Below, one piece after another: positions 25,261 through 38,018 of a stretch of DNA of 64,000 bases. The notes beneath the pieces are model-generated. The model made no database searches and had not been told where the DNA came from. It saw only the letters and a program-made list of their open reading frames with translations. The stretch comes from Rhodamnia argentea (lineage: Eukaryota; Streptophyta; Magnoliopsida; Myrtales; Myrtaceae). The stretch covers positions 28,898,934 to 28,962,933 of the forward strand of contig NC_063151.1 of the NCBI RefSeq assembly GCF_020921035.1, read 5' to 3'. A program made the translations under genes and the position numbers. The stretch's first letter is position 1. Each line of letters starts with the position of its first letter.

Positions 25261-26077
25261 GCGGAGGATTGGGAATTACGATAATGGGTTGAATTTGCAG
25301 TGTCCATCTGAGTTGCCTTCTTTTGCTCTTTTTATCACCCCAGTTTCTTCTCTGTGATTTTTCTCACTTCAAGCTCAGCTACTTCATCTGGGCAAGGTGG
25401 AGCGGCATCCGACATTTGTTATTTGAGGAATTTGTATTGGTTTACATATCACAAGTGTGTAAGTTGTGTTTTCACCGTATGAGAACAATGTAGATGTGGA
25501 ACATAAATAAATCCCATGGGCTTCTGGCAAGGTTTGTACTTTCAAATGTTTCTCCTACATGTCATTGCTATCCAGTAAAAGATAGAAGCCTTCATGGCAT
25601 AAAACCAGAGACAATTTGGCTGGGTTAACCTACCTAACAGAGCACATTCACCTCACAACTGTGTCGAGATTGCACTTTATTTCACGACGAACAGGCACAA
25701 TTGATCACTTGCCAATACATCCAAAACCGATACTAGGTTTCTCCAGGACCACAGCTTGTATTGAATGAGTAAACATACAAAAAGCGGGAGGAAGCCAAAA
25801 AGTAGCAATCCTCCCATACGAAAATCACTTCTAGAACAACGAATGGACAACATGCGAGTTAAATCATCTCAAGTATTTTCTTTAGAAGTCACGTAAATGA
25901 GTAATCTGTGCTTCTTTGACGCTACCAGTCTTTCTTCAGATTCTCCTACAATACACTAGCAACTGCAATAACCATTCATACATGCAACAAGCAGTTTTCT
26001 TTTACAGCAAAAGATACAGCTAAACCTGGATTGGTAAAAATTGCAAGTATCTGCTTAAACAACGTCAGACACTTCAG
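25261..26077. other. Convergent 3' flanks of ENODL (+) and PDI5-4 (-) genes
   Basis: The left part to about 25530 is the ENODL 3' UTR with AATAAA at 25506-25511. The part from about 25700 to 26077 probably holds the PDI 3' UTR. No gene is seen. Confidence 0.5.
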
Positions 26078-29000
26078 TCAGATATTTTTGCCTAACTCCA
26101 CTTTTTTCATCAATCTAAATGTGTTGTAAAGAATTGAGTCCAAAATACCAGCAACCTGCGAATCACACAAATAAAGAAGATTAACACTAATAGACTAAGC
26201 ATAAACAAACCATGAAGTGAAGTACCCACCGTGAAAACACCTCCAATTATTGCACAAACATTGGTGATAAAATGCGAAAAGGACTTCGAGTTTTCCGTGA
26301 TTAAAACCTAAAAATAGGAACAAGATGTAAGTTAAATGGATAAAGAGAAAAGAGGAGAAAATCTAGAAACCGAAATCCCACAAAAGTATTCCTTATAGTT
26401 GTTTTAACCTGCATGGGAGAGAGCTCGAAATGGAATTTCGCGACAGGTATGTGCAGACTCTGCACCAAGCTGCTGTGGGCTGTATACTCGTACTCCTCAA
26501 CTAATTTGTGGGACCCTCTAGTTATCACCTCTGTCTTGACTATTTGAAGATAATGTTCTATCTGCAAAAGGGATAAGAAATTCAAAAGGAGGATCTCCAT
26601 GTCCAGGCACCTCTCAGTTTGACATCACGCGGGCGGATGGTATGAATCGCAGATAACATATTGAACTTACAGTAACATTTGCACCTATATCACGCTGATT
26701 AATAAATGCTCGGCCATTCAGTCTGTCATGGCTTCCACCAAGATGAGGTATCAACCTCTTTGCATCACTCATCACTCTAGGGGAAATCTTCCTACCAAAT
26801 GACAGATGTGATATGACATGTGACATGTTCATTTCCGATGTATCAAAAGAATGGGCTCCTGAATGAGCTGAGATGATAAGGCTGCCAGGGACCTGTAAGG
26901 AAAAAGATTGAGGTAATATAATTGTCACGTAAGGGCAAGCCAACAGACCAAACATTCAAAATCAGTGAGGTATACATGATCCAGATGCCTAGATACCAAG
27001 GAAGCCAGTCATCATACAAGACTCCAACACAATGACTCTACTAAGTGCGCTATTAGCTTTACCTTCTTTACCCGCACAAATCCTTCAATTCTACAGCCTC
27101 CCGATGAAGGAGCTGGTCTTTTTATGTTATCTGTTGAATTATCAGTAGATGAAACATGCTTTTCAGACTCCACAGGAATTGGCGCAACCAGCTCTTCCAT
27201 CATCTGCAGCATATGTAAGTTCCACATACGATTATGATGCCTCAATATACACGTACTATTCTCAAGGCAAACTACGTGTCTGAGATTTGATATAAGAATT
27301 TAAGTTCCTACTAAAAGAATGCTCGAACCTTAACCAGGCTCTCTGTATCTCGATTTCCATAATATGACTCATGTTCATGGTGTCCATGGTCCTCCCTGTG
27401 ATCAAAGCAAACTTGCACGTTGATGTCCGATGTATGGGACTATAAAAGTCATGAGAAGAAGTGAATACAAGCACTCATTCAGTCATGCACACCTAAAGCA
27501 CTTAGTGCAATAAAAATGATAGGACAGGTCTAATCACAGACATCTGCATACATGCAGAAAATACATAGTAACAGCAAAACAATAACTCTACAATAGTCAT
27601 TGAATAATTTATTTCGAAGATGAATATAAGATAAAAAATAGCCGTTTTACCTAAGATCAGTTCCCTTACGGAAAATGCGAATGGATGGATACCCTTGTAT
27701 GTGGTTCCTGAAAATGAAAAAGGAACACTGTTAACCATAAGCAAGAAATTGAAGGGAGCCACAAACAGAAAGAACATATTATGGGGAAAAAGGGAGTCCA
27801 CAATAATGATATGAGGATCATATGTTGCTAGCTGAAAAACTAACTGCCCCTAATCGCACAAGAACTATTCTGTACACATTTTCAAAAACCGTCACCAGAC
27901 ACTCACAGACAACTTAATAACTAGATGTAGTAAATATTCCCACGGTTTGCAGGATAATGCTTATATTGACAAATACTACATAGTTCCCAGCAGAACCAAA
28001 AACACAGCTGTGAGCCCCAACAGAAGAGCTCTTCTTATAGCTCAAATATCAACATATTTGCATCACTTTGCAAATTCAACTCCAAAGAGAGGAGCTTTAC
28101 CTATATCACAAACAGACAGCAAGCTAGACCTGAATGCTCATACTCAGTAGGATTCAAATACTTATGGGAAGACTATATACTTTCCTATTTCACAGGAACA
28201 ATAGAAGAACTGTCTCATTGGCTCACAGCACTATCAATTGTAAAACTCAGAAATGCTATGTTTGGCAAATGGTGGAGATTGGGGGAAATGAAAACTTAAG
28301 TGGAAATTAATGAAAATTTTAAAACTTTCGTGAGAAGGGTGTGGAGGGAATTCTCCCCATTTTCATCTAGCAGGTGTCTTCTAAACATAGCACAAATGCA
28401 TTTAACAGCAACAGATACTTCTTTTAGTTCACAAAATGGGTCTTCTTTCCCCTCATGCCAGATACTTAGGGAAAGGGGAAAGAAGGGACGTGTAGCCAAG
28501 GACTTCAAAGCTAGGTAAGGGGCAGTAAGCATACTAAGTAGAATCCTTAGAAGCATTTGGGGCAGCTTGTTTCAAGAAAATTTTCTGAGTTTTCATTTCA
28601 AATGAGAAAGATCATTTGCTTGTTACAACCTTCGAAACTGTTTTATCTAAAAACGCGATTTTTCATTTGAAAATGTGTTTTTCACTTGAGGGCTTCAAAA
28701 TTGGAAACTGTTTGTTCAGAGTTTTCTTTTCTTCTGAAGACACGGTCACACTGTGTGCCAGAAATCAGCTTTTTTTCTTATTCCGGTTTGTGCAGTGCAG
28801 CCTTGTCTTAATACACAGCTGGGCTGCAATCAATAGATGATTGATGGTCGAGTGAAGGTAACTTCAACCATCTGAATCAACGATGGGAGAAGAGGAAGCT
28901 CAAACAGATGTCAGAAACTTCTGCCATGCAAAGTTTTCTCTTTTCCTTTTACTGGTTTTCCCCCCTTATTAACTATTGAAGCAGTGAACCTTTACGAAGT

Positions 29001-31836
29001 GGTCACTTTCACAAAGCTTCAAAAGTGAAGGTGTTCATTGAAAGGAAAGGTGAAAGATTTAAGGGTAAAAATATGAAATTGTAGCAATTGGTATAGTTAA
29101 TCAATTTTTTGAAAACCCAATTTTTCAGCAAAGGCACAGAATTGTGCGGGGGCTATTGGTTAAAATGGCACAAACAAATATATCTCCATAATTTCCATTT
29201 CAAAAGGAAATTTCCAGTTTCAATACCAGAAAACTTTTCACGAGAATAGTAAAATGAATGTGGGAAATGTTTTCCATTAAAAACTGAAAACATTCTCAAA
29301 AACCAAATGGGCCCTTAATATTTTCAAGTCCATTCACCTCCATTTCCAGTGTTAAGATTGCAAGGAAGAACAATTGCATTAACACTCAACTATCAAACAT
29401 AATATTCATTTTCCACACAGATGATCACTAAATAGCTTGATATTATCAGTATACCTGCGACACAATTCTGGTTGTTCAGTGCAATCAACCTTTCCTGAAA
29501 GAATACGTCCATCGATTTCTGGATCATATCTGGAACCAATTGTCAACAACTGAGAGATTGAACTTGCATATTCTCATACAAATTCAGTAGATCATAACTG
29601 AAAAGGGGGGAAAAAAACACCACAAACTGTAGCCGATGTACCTCTCTCTTATTATCTTAGCAGCCCTCTCCCATGATGGTTTCTGTAAAAGAGAAATAGA
29701 ATGATAGGGTCCATCAGATTTCAGTAACAGTTATCTTGTATTAAACAATGACACCTGCCAAGTTCTCTGATTGGTTCTTCGCATAAGGACGAATAGTGAT
29801 CTTTAAAACCCAGAGGTGAGCACGAATCGCAATCTTACTAGACCAACTGGATAAATTTATAATTATATTTGAGAGATAGAAGATGAGAACACTTGTCATT
29901 TTTGGATCTAAAAATAATAGCTTTCTCTCCATGGCATGCTACGGCTTGATCAATCAACTATAGGCGCAAAATCAATAAGATTGACAAAAGGAATTTCGAT
30001 ATCCATGTATGCTCTCCACCTATGTCATGCATGATGTTCATTTGCAACAGTTACCCATGCAAGAGACAACTGCATCAGAATTTGTCAAGAAATTAGTTAG
30101 CAAGTTTACCAATGATAAACTTACCAGGCGATTGCTCCAGTAACACCAAGGAGCAAAAAAATTAACGACCAAAATTGGGTACCTGTTACAAGGTGGGGCA
30201 GAAAGAAACATAAGGAGTACCTCAACAAAAGAGTAAGTCCAAAAGAGTCTGAACATGACCAACTTGGTCATTCAAGCTTCAAATACTTACTGGTGTGAAA
30301 CTCTCTCAAAATTATGAGAAGTTAACGGAACAGAACCTTCAGCATATTCCTCATCAGCTTCATCTCCATGCTTAATGGCATGTGCAACTGGACCAGAGTG
30401 GAACTCAGAGCCCGTACCTTTCATATTACGATCAATAGAAAATTTACGCACTGTTTTGGTTATATTCAACCTGTTCTGCAAAAGAAGATGCTATGGTCAG
30501 GCACATTGAAGAGAGCAGTGTATAGCAATATTTTTCCAAGTCAAAACCCATATTGCTTATTTAAATGATTAACATTTGCCGCCTTTCTCATTTGTCATTG
30601 AATCACGTTATATTGTTCAATAAATCCAATTTTGCAACATTATCCTCTAACTTAAGACATGAAGTTCAACGACTTTACGTTTCAAGGAGATTCATTATGA
30701 ACAACCATGAATTAATTGCTATTAATATATCTCAATATGACACGTATTGCACCGTCAGGTTGCGGAAAGGACAAGTAAGTGAAGGATACTTACTGTTCCC
30801 AACACATCACTCACATCAACCGATGCAAATTCACAGGAGAGTGCAGGAAAGCTGCAAAAAGAGGGGAAAAAGATCAAGACTTGCATGCCAATGTATGTCA
30901 GAGGTCTCTTTCAGAATTCTCCTGAAAGTATATTTATTGCATCAAGTGTAAATAACTCTGCTATTCCTTCAGGGACATGTCTGCAATACATGTGTACACA
31001 TTGGCCCAGGTCAACTAGATAACCTGCCGATACACCGCTCAATGTAATTATTGAAGCACCTTTGCCAAATGGCCATCAAAATTATGTTCATTCAACGCTA
31101 TGCAGATTAAGCGTAGGCATAAGCCAATAAAATTCTGACAGTCTTGGATACATATATGTTGCCACCAGAGATGTGACCAACTGAGGAAAAAGACTATGTC
31201 TTCTGCCTAGCTCAACATAATTGAGAACAAAAGTAAAGTGTGGGACATATTTAGTACGACAAGTACCAATGTTATGCATGATAATCGAGTGTTTCATGAT
31301 CTAGCTTAGCGTACACATTTGCTGTACTCAATTAAGAAACCAGCAAGTTGACCAAATATAAAAATAAAAACAAGAAATCAGCAACAGCAAGTGCATAAAT
31401 TTAGTGGTTGACCATACGACTGCATAAAAACCCGACAAAATCATGTTAAGACCATCTGACCTACCTGATATTAAAGTCAATTCGCAAAAAGTCCCCGTCA
31501 GAGCTCTTATCGACTATAACGGATGTAGAGGTGCTGACAGACAAATAATTACTCAATTCCTGCAGAACGAGCATCCAGAGAGTAAAAAGGACTGACCGAT
31601 CAGCTTATAGTGCCAAGTGATACAAGAAAGGAAAACTAAATAGTGGCAAGGTTCATTGTTCATAAGAATTGGCAAAGGAAAGTCATAGGCAAAAGTACGG
31701 GCATCTTCTCCCTCCTCAACCCCCCAACCCAAAATGCAGAGGTCCAGATAGACAAACAATTGCACAGTTCCTGCAGATGATGTCTAGTTGGGGAGAATTG
31801 CCGAGTAATTAGCTTGACTACCATTGCCTATTATGC

Positions 31837-31879
<43 letters not shown>

Positions 31880-33322
31880 AGGGAGGGAGGGAGGGAGGGA
31901 GGGAGGGAGATAGAGAGAGAGACATTAACAGGATACAGATCCATTGCCAATGTAAAACACAATATAGGAAAAGGAAAGAAAAGAACAAAAAGTCAAACAG
32001 AAACCGACAACCACCAAAATAACCAGCTAAAGTCCATCAAAGTAGATGCAATGTGCATACCATTCCAAATAAAAACATCATGGCAAGAGCAGCTATAATG
32101 GATAGACCTGCGCCCGAGATTGATGCCTCGGTCAAATCTCGAGGAATTTTCCTGTAACCAAGAGTGAACAATCAGAATGCTTAACCAAGAAAACACAGTG
32201 ACTAAATGAGCAAAACTGTTGCATCGAGAATATCCTTTTATCTCAGATCACCAAACAAAACCCCACTCCAAGACTTTAAAAAGAATGGGAACAACAGAAA
32301 GGTCAGATTTTTCATTAAGGACATCATTTATGCTGTCACAAGAAACATCATGTGAGTCCACATGTCCATTTCCTAGGTGTTTTGACCAAGCATCAGCTGT
32401 TTATTCACGCCTTGGGCATTCAGCTCAAAGTCAACACATGCCTCCAGACACTCCGATTCTCTTCATCAATAAAAAACAGGAGAAAAACTCTTTCGATAAA
32501 CAATTTAGAAGGATATCTCGTATTCTCATCTTCTCCTTAAATGCTAAACCTTCTCCTGAAAAAGCTGGCTTTTCCAGTACCTCTGGAGAAAATCAATTAT
32601 CACTTTCCCATCAAGGCACAGAAGTGAAGATAAAAACCTCTCTCCCGCGATAGCTAGCATAGATTCATGATTATGCAGACACAGACAAAAACCCATCCAT
32701 CTTATGCAAGACAGATATTTGATGGAACATCCATGAAGAAGACCCCATTGGCAACACAACCACCGCGAGTGCCAATTTCACGTCCTCCCCCAAACACCAA
32801 AGCCAGTGATTGTTGGATTCAATTCCAGTCCGCAACTCTTTTCGTTTCCCTCTTTCGCAAAAACATCGACCACGCCGCTTTTCTTGTGATATGAATTTGA
32901 GAACTAAAAGGCAAAGCCGAATCCTAAAAACACAATGCACGTGCACAGTGCACCTGATAACAGTTTCATATTTCAGCTGCACTGACGAGCGACTACCTAA
33001 ACTCTCCTCTCTTAGCAATCAATTCAAGCTCGTTCCTTCACAGCAATTAACTCGAGAAACAAATGGTTCCACGCAACACCCTCGAACTAGAAAATTCTTT
33101 CCACGGACTGCTTGTCTCCAGGAAATAAGACAGGCATCGAATCAGCGATCCATCTAACACGCTTATTGGTTTGCAGATACAAAACTGTTCCGACCGCGGA
33201 AGCCACCACGCACGCACGCACGCACGCGAGAGAAAGACATCACGAACCGAAATCTGGATCGCGAGTTCGATCGAATCTGACCTGTAGAAGTCGATGGATT
33301 TGATGTTCCTCGACGAAATCAT
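26078..33322 (-). CDS. PDIL5-4: Protein disulfide isomerase-like 5-4 (ERGIC/Erv41-46-type membrane protein with thioredoxin domain)
   Basis: Fifteen exons give 479 aa: 33282-33322, 32061-32151, 31465-31559, 30794-30851, 30291-30475, 30125-30182, 29642-29682, 29455-29529, 27651-27707, 27329-27395, 27063-27203, 26671-26892, 26409-26561, 26230-26307, 26078-26155. Order of parts: N-terminal ERGIC_N segment (DFYRKIPRDLTEAS), first membrane helix (about residues 28-44), luminal region, thioredoxin-like domain with APWCYWS (C170-S173), KGTDLREDHGHHEHESYYG, then the COPII-coated vesicle receptor domain (NMSHVISHLSFG, VAKFHFELSPMQ) and a second membrane helix (about residues 435-462). The plant-specific fusion of a thioredoxin domain into an ER-Golgi cargo-receptor frame defines PDIL5-3/5-4. 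The active site is CxxS, so it cannot form the usual intramolecular disulphide; this is a family trait. Several introns are long and the 1.7-kb one contains a MITE. Confidence 0.94.
28555..29312. mobile_element. Tourist/Harbinger-like MITE inside a PDIL5-4 intron
   Basis: The left end (GAAGCATTTGGGGCAGCTTG...GAAAATTTTCTGAGTTTTCA in broken form) and the reverse complement of the right end (GGGCCCATTTGGTTTTTGAG, then ATGTTTTCAGTTTTT) are similar inverted repeats. Both flanks carry TTA (28552-28554 and 29313-29315), the target site of PIF/Harbinger elements. No ORF is inside. It lies between the exons ending at 27707 and 29455, in the gene's longest intron. Confidence 0.5.
31839..31924. repeat. 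(GA)n and (GGGA)n microsatellite in PDIL5-4 intron 2
   Basis: GA dinucleotides pass into GGGA tetranucleotides and back to GA. It is intronic between the exons at 31465-31559 and 32061-32151; the + strand ORF across it is repeat-driven. Confidence 0.9.
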
Positions 33323-33977
33323 GGCTCCGGTGCACGCCTCGAGATTTATTGGGGATCGCGAGTAGGAGCTCCAGATCTCAGGGAAGAAGAAAATGGAGAG
33401 GCATGAGAGATCTGCTCGGGAGTGCTGGCATTCAGCAGGTTGACGATGGACGCTCTTTCCCCTAACTGCGTTTTGTGCGCGTTTTCATTTGCCTTCTCTG
33501 CGTCGAGTTTAGTGCGAGCACAAGAAGCGGAGACCTCCAAGGCTCCAATTCGATTTCGAGAGCCAAAGCCAATTTGCAAATTTATATCTTAATTAAATCA
33601 ATTTCAAAAAGCATATGCGAAATCTCCGAAAATTGGAAAAAAAAAATCCCCGATTTACAATTTTTTTTTTTTAGGAATAGCGATCGCTGTACGAATTACA
33701 CTTGTAAATCTTATTAAGCGCTCTTTAATAACGAAGTGAAAGCATACTCGCATCCCCGTGGGCACTTAACCGCGGTACAATGAGCCTGTCAACGGTTATG
33801 AACGCCTACGAATTGATTTTCGCCCCGTGAATTACAGCCCGCGGTGGCGTTGACGGCACTCGGATGACTTCGCGAGGGGCATGAAATTGCCTTGGCTATG
33901 CCCAATGACAATTTGATTATTGGCTCATGCGGGCATGCGGGAGATGGAGCGAGATCCGATGTAAGTGTTGTCACGAC
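33323..33977 (-). promoter_or_regulatory. 5' leader and promoter region of PDIL5-4
   Basis: Upstream of the start codon the first about 250 bases are GC-richer and purine/pyrimidine-skewed, as expected of a 5' UTR. No TATA box is evident. No gene is seen in it. Confidence 0.4.
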
Positions 33978-33980
33978 TTA

Positions 33981-35220
33981 GGTTGCGTTTGGTCGTCCGA
34001 ATTTCTAATCGGGATAAGATTAGATAGGATGTGATACAAAATTCAAGGTTTGATCGCATTCTATCTCTCGTTTAGTGAACTACGGATTTAAAGTTGAATA
34101 TCTTTATATCCTATCTTATTTATTGTTTGCTAAAAGCTGGATATCAATATAATCATTCTTGACTTGTACCATCCGGAAGCTCTTCATCGGAGTTGATGCG
34201 GCCTATCTCCGGCCGCTCATCAAGTTGAAGCTCGAGGGGACGATTGCCGGGAGTTGCGGCGATGGGGACGAGAGGCAACAACCCAAATTGACATATTTTT
34301 TAAAAAAATTTATAAAAATTTTGCTCACGATTTTGGCAATATAAATTTTCTGGAAATTTATAAGAAATAAATTTCCCTAGATTGGGTTAAATATTGAAGC
34401 ATTTAAGTAACACGGGTTGGGTCGGGTATATTTTAGGTTGGGTTTGGATCCCTAAATTTGTACAAAACGGATTAAATATGTCAATTTGGGTCGGACCATT
34501 TTCGACTATACCCCATTTACCCGTTTGACGGATCTAACCGATAGGCATTCAAAATGATGGCCTCATTAGTGTCTTCATATAATTTCGTGTAATGTGTGTG
34601 TCATGATTCATAACACGACGTGAGATGATGATATGAAAGCAAGATATGATCCTGACATGAAATTGGCAACCGTATTGCTATGCTAGAAGGGTTGTTTACG
34701 AAATTGCTATCTGTAAGAAAGATGAGATTGCTGTGCATGAACCTTTCTCTGGAAGAAGTTTACAATTCGGGGCAAAGCGGATCCAGAAAGGAGAAAACTT
34801 TTCTCGTTGATGATATAAATTTTCATTCATGACTACTTTCATACCTCTTTTTTTTTTTTTTAAATATCATTCCCATACTTTTAAACAAAACTAAATATTG
34901 GAAAGACCAAATTGTCGCTCCTTGCAAACTCATATTAACATCTTAGGTTGTAAATGGCTTCATCTTTGTTTGTGACTTGAAATACTTGCCCAAGAAGTTG
35001 CTCGTTGCCGTCGGAGAGGCAGCTCGGCATGGCGTAAAGGCGAATGGAGCGTGGCGAAGAGGGGGTGAGCGATGGATAAGAGAATTCCCCTTTGTCTCTA
35101 TTTCACCCCTCCTCCTAGGATTCTTTTATTCCCATTTATCTCGTGCTAGACAACTACCAAACACAAGATAGGATAAAACATATCTTATCCTGAGTTTTAT
35201 TCGGATGACCAAACGAAGGT
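33981..35220. mobile_element. TIR element, copy 1 (Harbinger-like, non-autonomous)
   Basis: The left end GGTTGCGTTTGGTCGTCCGA and the reverse complement of the right end (ACCTTCGTTTGGTCATCCGA) match at most positions, and TTA precedes the left end. The subterminal AT-rich blocks, including GTTTAGTGAA and TCTTTATATCCTATC, are shared with copy 2 at 42749-44128. Inside lie AT-rich DNA, a repeated GGGTCGG/GGGTTGG tract (34410-34500) and a short segment (34155-34290) that is also conserved in copy 2. No transposase is visible. Confidence 0.7.
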
Positions 35221-35459
35221 AGTTATCAAGTGAGGGAACTATTTCATTTGGATAGGAGCCTTAAACATTGTATTGCAATTTTAGACTTCTTTTTCTTAAG
35301 GAAATTACTGAGTGCCAAAAGCTCTCTATAAGCAACTGTCCCCGTTAAATGCAGAATAAAAACTCGTATTTAAAGACTTAAAGTATAGAAAATTTAGTTG
35401 TAGTTGACATCTCCATGAAATATAAATTAAAAAATAAATTTCGGAAGTGAACCCAACAA

Positions 35460-35530
35460 GCGCATCTAGTGTAGTGGTATCATAGTACCCTCCCACGGTA
35501 CTGACCGGGGTTCGATTCCCCGGATGCGCA
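35460..35530 (+). tRNA. tRNA-Gly (anticodon CCC)
   Basis: A 71-nt cloverleaf: acceptor GCGCATC pairs with GATGCGC, followed by discriminator A. The D arm contains GTGTAGTGGTATCAT, the anticodon stem GTACC/GGTAC encloses the loop CTCCCAC (anticodon CCC), and the T arm CGGGG-TTCGATT-CCCCG is perfect. A-box and B-box (GGTTCGATTCC) promoter elements are internal. A CAA lies just upstream and T-rich sequence downstream, as in plant tRNA genes. There is no intron and no encoded CCA. Confidence 0.95.
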
Positions 35531-37306
35531 TTTGTTTTGCGAATTCTTGTCAGATTAAGTTATGTTGGTTATTTTTTTAGTGACATAGTTTTATTTAACT
35601 TATTTTGGTTATTTTTTAAATTTATTAAATCTTCTATTAAATTATCAAATTTTATTTCTCTTGGTTAGTAGCCTCTTACATCTTGCTAACTCTTTTTGGA
35701 GATTGCCAACATGAAGTATCATGACTCATCAATTTTCCACGTAAAAGTGGGTTATTAACTCTCATTTGAGTTACTTACTGACATTTATCTGTATTTCTTA
35801 TCCTTTACAAACTTTTATTTGCATTTTATGTAACTACGCCTCAATTTTACCAAGTTTTTTAGGCGTATTAAAAAAAACTCAATTTTAGATCCATCAGTTT
35901 TTTTTTTTGTCTAAGAAAGTCGCAAATTGTCACTATAGTCCCAAATCTAATTATACGTCCAACATGCCACTGGTTTATTCAAATTTATCAACATTATAGT
36001 CATTAGATGTTTATTAGTAGGACCTGCATCTTCACCAACACTTTCACCTTTATGTGGAACAAAAACAGCCTCCCGCGGTTAATAATTTTGAAGAAACCAA
36101 TAGTGACTTTTGGACACGGGGCAGATGGGGATTAGAGTGAAAGTTGATGATTTTCTTAGATTAAAAAGGTTCGGCAATACTTAAAATGGACCTAAAGTTG
36201 GGTTTTTTCTAAGGGAATTAGGCCAAGTCTTTTACAAAATCGCTACCTTAATAAGAGCAGCTTAATAACCTTTCTCTTATTACGTTACCAACAAGTTTTA
36301 ACATACCAACTTTCATTTAGTTACTTACCAAGTTTACCTTTTGTTTGCTTACAAACTTTTATTTACCTTTCTTAATTACACCTTAATATATGACATTACT
36401 AATTTTAATTTAAGTGATTTGCCAAATTTTCTCCCATCAAATTACGAACTAGTTTTGCATTATTCAATAGAAATGTTGGTAACTCAGTAGACAACTTGGT
36501 AAATCTCTTAAAAAACGAAATAAGTGCTGGTAAGCAACTCAATAGAGTTAGTAAACAAAAACTAATTGGTAACTTAACAGAACAAAAGTTGATAAATCAC
36601 ACAGATTAATGTTGATAAATTATACATGGTTTATAAGAGAGACAAGTAAAAAAGTTGGTAAATAATCTCTTTTGATAAATTAGAGAAGTCAAATAAAAAG
36701 TTGCTGTGTAGCTCGAATGAGTTGGTGATCCAAAAGTAGTTGATAATTGAATAAAAAAAAGTTGGTAAGTTACTCAAATAAATATCCTTAGATTATTTAT
36801 GATTAGGTAGTTCATAGGACTGAGACACGCAAGCTACAGAAATCAGGCAATCGGTGGTTTTTCTTATCAATAGTTTTTTTCACACTTACTAACTCTTTCG
36901 TAAATCTATTCTCACGAAACAAACAAATTCAATTCTTTTATCGGAATAGTAAAATTGTCGAAGAGATGATTACCGCACGCATACTAGACAACTTCATATT
37001 CCTTGGACATTAGAAAAGCATCTACACTGCACAGATGCAGTTGCATCCTCCTCAAGGTCCACACGTTTCGCTCCGCTCTTCATAAGAAAAGTGTCGCGAA
37101 AACAGCAGCAGCAGCAGCAGAAGAAGAAGAAGAAAATGACGCGACATCTACACCGGTACATATGATGCCGGTTTATACATACAAGAGTACATGAGAGTGA
37201 TGAAACTGAGAATGTTTTTCAAAGACTTTCATGACTTTCTCATTCCCATTATTAACGTCTGATCCTAGAGTACTCAAGCTTCACCACCATAGGTTGATGG
37301 CGGCAC
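35531..37306. other. AT-rich spacer with many inverted GTTGGTAA-type words
   Basis: No gene is seen. In the left half (35640-36370) the words TTACCAACT, ACTTACCAA and ACAAACTTTTATTT recur. In the right half (36470-36780) the complementary words GTTGGTAA, AGTTGATAA and AAAAGTTGGTAA recur. The layout suggests an old fold-back structure. A CAG/GAA triplet run lies at 37105-37134. Confidence 0.4.
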
Positions 37307-38018
37307 CTAGTGAGGACCGGATTTCTTCATTGCCCGGCGATCGTCATCTCTTGCAATAACGAGATCCTTTCTCATATGTGTCTGACCTAACGTGCTTTGC
37401 TTAGCCTGTAAGAGCAAGCCCGAAATGTTCTAAGCATTTTAGTCCTAAATAATGTTCTGACAGTGCGATAGATATGCATGTAGGATTCTGCAGGAAGACA
37501 AGCAATGAACCTGCACATGTTTTTAGTATCTACCTCGACAGGAATATATATTGGATGTTTATTGCATACCCAGGCATGATCTGAAAAATCAATTTTTTCG
37601 TCCGAGAATTTTGGACTGGACGAAACGGTAAACTTTATTTTTAATCCATCCGAATAACCTCGCACACATGCACTTCCTTGAGCAGGACATGTATACATGC
37701 AAACCTCACCTTAGGGCAGTTTAGAGAACTGGCTGTATCCTCTAATGTGTCCTGAATGATCGAATCCCGGGGTTCCCTCTTCTTGAAACTAATTCTCTTG
37801 CAAGAGGTTGTCCGAGTGCCATCGCTGAAAACTCTTGTGATCGATGAAGTAGCGTCGGAGACCAGAGAGGAGGTGCTGTTGTCCGAAGGAATTAGCGAGC
37901 TCTTCTTGGTGTTGTCAATCAGAAAATCCCCAAGGTACATAGTCCAGCTACTTTCTTCGCCATGACCCGTGGTTCTTGAATCAGACATGTCATTCCGGTC
38001 CTCTTCGGAGTCTCCCAT
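37307..38018 (-). CDS. VUP1-like (vascular-related unknown protein) small plant protein
   Basis: Exons 37710-38018 and 37307-37405 join in frame to 135 aa. The protein has no signal peptide or membrane segment. Recognisable pieces are GEESSWTMYLGDFL, SSLVSDATSS, a basic SFKKREPRD stretch and DTLEDTASS, the order seen in Arabidopsis VUP1 and its relatives, a plant-only family whose overexpression alters growth and vascular development (family knowledge). The start at 38018 was preferred over upstream ATGs at 38051 and 38024 because family members begin close to the EES block. Exon 2 (acceptor TCTTACAG) ends with KKSGPH-stop. A TATA box lies about 230 bp upstream. The biochemical role is unknown; the family call is moderate because it rests on short motifs. 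Confidence 0.6.

Noticed and set aside
31814..32098. RERERE-rich ORF
   Set aside because: Direct translation of the GA/GGGA microsatellite in a PDIL5-4 intron.
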